The position numbers and the translations under genes were made by a program. Below are positions 62,401 through 64,000 of a DNA stretch of 64,000 nt, one piece after another. The stretch lies in the NCBI RefSeq assembly GCF_039538065.1, contig NZ_BAABBR010000001.1, positions 558,001 through 622,000 of the forward strand, given 5' to 3'. Every line of letters begins with the position of its first letter. Position 1 is the stretch's first letter. Under the pieces are notes generated by a model. That model had not been told where the DNA came from. It did no database searches and saw nothing but the letters and a program-made list of their open reading frames with translations. This stretch comes from Sphingomonas rosea (GTDB taxonomy: Bacteria; Pseudomonadota; Alphaproteobacteria; Sphingomonadales; Sphingomonadaceae).

Positions 62401-64000
62401 GGTCACCTTGCTCGCGTCGGCGGTGTTGACCCCGTCGGCCCCGAACTTGTCGTTGCCGAACACGCTGAAGCTGACCGCCTGGTTCTCGGCGACCTGCCCG
62501 ACCGTGTCGTTGGCCGCGGTCGGCACGTCGTCGACCACATCGACCTTGATAGTGCCGGTGACCGTGTTGCCGTTGGCGTCGGTCGCGACATAGGTGAAGG
62601 TTTCGGCCGCCGGCACGGTGTTCGCGCCATTGTTGGCCGCCGCCCCGACGATGTTCTTGGTCAGCGTGTAGGTATAGCTGCCGTCGGCCTTGAGCTCGAA
62701 CTGGCCGTAGAGGCCGGTCACCGTCTGTGGCGTGTAGCTGATGCCCGAGCCGCCGGCCACGGCCAGCGTGCCCTTGTAGGTCTCGGTCGTCAGGCCCGGC
62801 TGCGAGCCCGTGACGAGGCTCGCGGCCAGGTCGTTCACGTCCTTGGTGGTGTCGAGCGCGGCCTCGTTGACGAGCGCGGTCTGGTTGTCGGCGACCAGGG
62901 TCACCGCCTTCAGATCGATCGTCAGCGTGGTGAAGCTCAAGTCACCGTCGCCGTCCCGGATCGTGTAGGTGAACACGTCGGTGGTATCGGCCGAGATGAC
63001 GTTGGGCTTGGCGACATAAGTGTAGCTGCCGTCCGCGAAGAGCGTCAGCGTGCCCTTGGCCGTGACGATCGCGGTGCCGACGCCCGAGGTGCTGGCGACC
63101 CCGGTGTTGCCGGCGGCAATGCCGACGACCCCGCCGCCCGCGTCCTTGCCGTCGGCGCCGAACACGTCGTTGGCGAGCACGCCATTGGCCGCATTGACCG
63201 AGAGGGTCGCGCCTTCGCTGACCGAACCCGTATCGAACTTGGCGACCGGAATGTCGTCGACGATGCTGATCGTGATGGTGCCGCTGGCGCTGTCGCCGGT
63301 CGCGTCGGTGACGCTGACGGTGACGGTGTCGATGGTCGGATTGACCTCACCCTGGCCAGCCTGGATGAGCGCGGCCTTCAGCGTATAGCTGTAGCTGTAG
63401 GTCGTGACGCCCGCGACCGTGCTGACGCCGGTGATGGTCAGCGTGCCCTCGCCGGTGTCGAACGCCGCACCGTTGGTGACCGCGACGCCGCCGATGGTGA
63501 CGCTACCGGTCTCGCCCTTCAAATCGACCTGGAAGGATCCGGTCGTGGTCTGGCTGCCGATCCCGTGCTGCACGCCGTCCGCGAGCCCGTCCTCGTAGAC
63601 GGTACCGGCCGGGTTGGTGACGCTCGGGATGCGGGCGTCCTGGACGAGGTTGATGGTCAGCTGCGCGACATCGGTGTCGCCGTCGCCGTCCTGCATCAGG
63701 TAGCTGAAGGTTTCGCTCGTGACATTGGTCGGGATCGACCCGGTCTTGAGCGTGTAGACGTAGCTGCCATCGGCCTTGATCAACAGGTCGCCGTAAGTGC
63801 CGCTGATGGTGGTCCCGGCCGCGGTGACGGTGCTGAACGCCCCGCCAGCAGCCTCGGCGCCGGTGCGCGCACCGACCACGCTGCCCGGCTTGTCAGCACC
63901 GATGGTGTCCGCAGTGCCGTCGGTGGCATTGGCGTCGGTCCCGCCGATGCCGCTCAGGACATTGCCGTCGGCCTTGTTGCCAAGGCCCTCGGTGACGCTG
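59419..64000 (-). CDS. Large type I secreted adhesin, C-terminal part (truncated by window edge)
   Basis: About 1,527 visible residues; the frame stays open to the edge (first visible residues SVTEGLGNKADGNVLSG), so the N-terminus is off the window. Most is a tandem array of Ig-like/T1SS-143-type repeats with DGDGD motifs (near 63685, 62950, 62283 and 61818) and ADGSYTYTL-type strands. Next comes an EF-hand-like calcium region (LDMNGDGQISYLSHD, YDYNGDGTKE, DADGNGTVSGSSEF, DLNSNGVADAGEVKS; about 60350-60665). The last 260 residues are rich in Ala, His, Pro and Asp. No RTX nonapeptides are visible. It is probably a surface adhesin exported by the downstream TolC-ABC-HlyD machine. Confidence 0.88.
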   Translation of the reverse strand, partial: SVTEGLGNKADGNVLSGIGGTDANATDGTADTIGADKPGSVVGARTGAEAAGGAFSTVTAAGTTISGTYGDLLIKADGSYVYTLKTGSIPTNVTSETFSYLMQDGDGDTDVAQLTINLVQDARIPSVTNPAGTVYEDGLADGVQHGIGSQTTTGSFQVDLKGETGSVTIGGVAVTNGAAFDTGEGTLTITGVSTVAGVTTYSYSYTLKAALIQAGQGEVNPTIDTVTVSVTDATGDSASGTITISIVDDIPVAKFDTGSVSEGATLSVNAANGVLANDVFGADGKDAGGGVVGIAAGNTGVASTSGVGTAIVTAKGTLTLFADGSYTYVAKPNVISADTTDVFTYTIRDGDGDLSFTTLTIDLKAVTLVADNQTALVNEAALDTTKDVNDLAASLVTGSQPGLTTETYKGTLAVAGGSGISYTPQTVTGLYGQFELKADGSYTYTLTKNIVGAAANNGANTVPAAETFTYVATDANGNTVTGTIKVDVVDDVPTAANDTVGQVAENQAVSFSVFGNDKFGADGVNTADASKVTFTQPAAGTVSYNAVTGLFTFTPAAGQEGSTTFTYTIEDGDGDKSTATVTINLQPDSVPVVTNAVAKVDDDGLAGGIAGGTGDIDANAGETPASASEAVFNGKINVNWGNDAAGSSITFANLNGTTGTVGTETVTYSWSGSTLTATSARGPVFQIVVDPATGNYTLTLLKPILHAAGGGEASALVDLNYRAQDGDGDVVTTGKLSIEFNDDAPSPFTPGSVTTTNGDTPAVQGNLNLSIGADGFGSLVFSAALNGQVATDQNGKTLTVGGQTLYYSVNGATLTAQTQGGVVGYTTTLNQNGTYSFDVQNVISNGTETTFSNLTSSAAGNVLYRGVGADDPTTPTDILLSGSLGGTSQTVNTDSDSIGTANQSMDPGETLRIDLVSNLTSGAATATGFNYGAHVGTTNFDQLIPQVQGAQNQVVSFRVYALNTTLTASGTPDSDPAGGFSDSTLVQVKSVSVQDYLTGGTASANLTTVGQVVTVGFGITATLQSDGSVIFAGVQEGDRYAINTNTTQFNAVVVQDLTGSFDLGIFKIGAVSAGTPIIQVLPVIATDADGDSVNATITATINPVGSPPVALDMNGDGQISYLSHDALVAYDYNGDGTKEATAWVGPQDGLLVRDADGNGTVSGSSEFVFGGQSATDLQSLRAQYGDVLDANDADFAKFAVWQDLNSNGVADAGEVKSLAELGISSINLVGDGVVGTAANGDVTIVGSTSFVRNGSTELAQDAIFKLGAAIETAKQAEPANSTSAVLVAAAAAAAALASAPVAAQPAPQDEHASPIADDSHPAVGSAPAPQAIEHAAEPALDHLAAAATKAPVQPPVGEPVQHFADAGHRQLEVAHADDGGAQLQALDHGTSLPATAAVLAPASFAGGEIQLPSADQLAALMGKGEAIQHNPALEQVLSDALAGGAKGPDLDQLIGAAIKLAEPVQHQPGHEMAAVPDGGVAALATQLASAVPSWDAGHAGAFVPMMAAAMESPALHPDAVQPVANG

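Noticed and set aside
59419..64000. RTX (GGxGxDxxx) calcium repeats in the adhesin
   Set aside because: I looked for them in the visible translation and found only DGDGD linkers and EF-hand-like motifs. They could still exist off the window.

Overview
The window is GC-rich and almost fully coding. It reads as chromosome of an alphaproteobacterium, most likely Sphingomonadales (Sphingomonas or a close relative). Evidence: the GapR nucleoid protein, the MipZ division-site ATPase, a class I lysyl-tRNA synthetase, the gene order rpmF-plsX-fabH-ihfA-merR, a sigma-EcfG-type promoter, and dispersed palindromes of a kind I recall from sphingomonads. I see no rRNA, tRNA, CRISPR, transposase, integrase or phage genes.

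Layout. 1-2629 (minus): propionyl-CoA/methylmalonyl-CoA module (pccB, a small membrane protein, epimerase, start of the mutase). 2714-9143 (plus): a putative stress promoter, then a glycosyltransferase-UDP-galactopyranose mutase fusion, a GH1-RmlD fusion, a histidine phosphatase and NAD(P)H-hydrate dehydratase. 9128-12658: pyruvate kinase, GapR, YbjQ, a DUF1003 protein and YebC. 12670-22473: the ruvCAB and ybgC-tolQRAB-pal sets, broken up by an alpha/beta hydrolase, a GFA-domain protein, a DUF3089 protein and a self-regulated HTH/membrane-protein pair. 22519-26487: Sel1-like protein, panC, mipZ, phosphomannomutase and a lipoprotein. 26542-33244: exonuclease, Lhr-type helicase and PdeM of the 'ligase-associated' DNA repair group, without the ligase and with other genes between them. 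33241-36931: fused pabBC, a membrane dipeptidase, an MBL hydrolase. 37076-42868: rpmF-plsX-fabH-ihfA-merR and a DinG-type helicase. 42869-44115: an islet with two small genes and four copies of a hairpin repeat. 44116-49807: lysK, a small exported protein, a globin-coupled chemotaxis receptor, a DUF885 lipoprotein. 49900-52211: RcnB-like protein, an orphan 2Fe-2S subunit, a hydrolase. 52286-64000: a large type I secreted adhesin (running off the right edge) with its TolC, ABC and HlyD exporter, an embedded SleB-type wall hydrolase, and a convergent LapG-like protease.

How the genes work together. The right-hand block looks like a Lap-type adhesin system: adhesin, three-part exporter, and a periplasmic protease of the family that releases such adhesins. 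No LapD-type c-di-GMP receptor is in the window. The left-hand fusion genes suggest a surface-carbohydrate function, possibly under general stress control. The strongest leads are the LapG/SleB/adhesin arrangement, the CTG-started helicase in a ligase-less repair cluster, the GH1-RmlD fusion, the M20 peptidase-like protein with changed metal ligands, the operator of the HTH pair, and two families of structured intergenic repeats.
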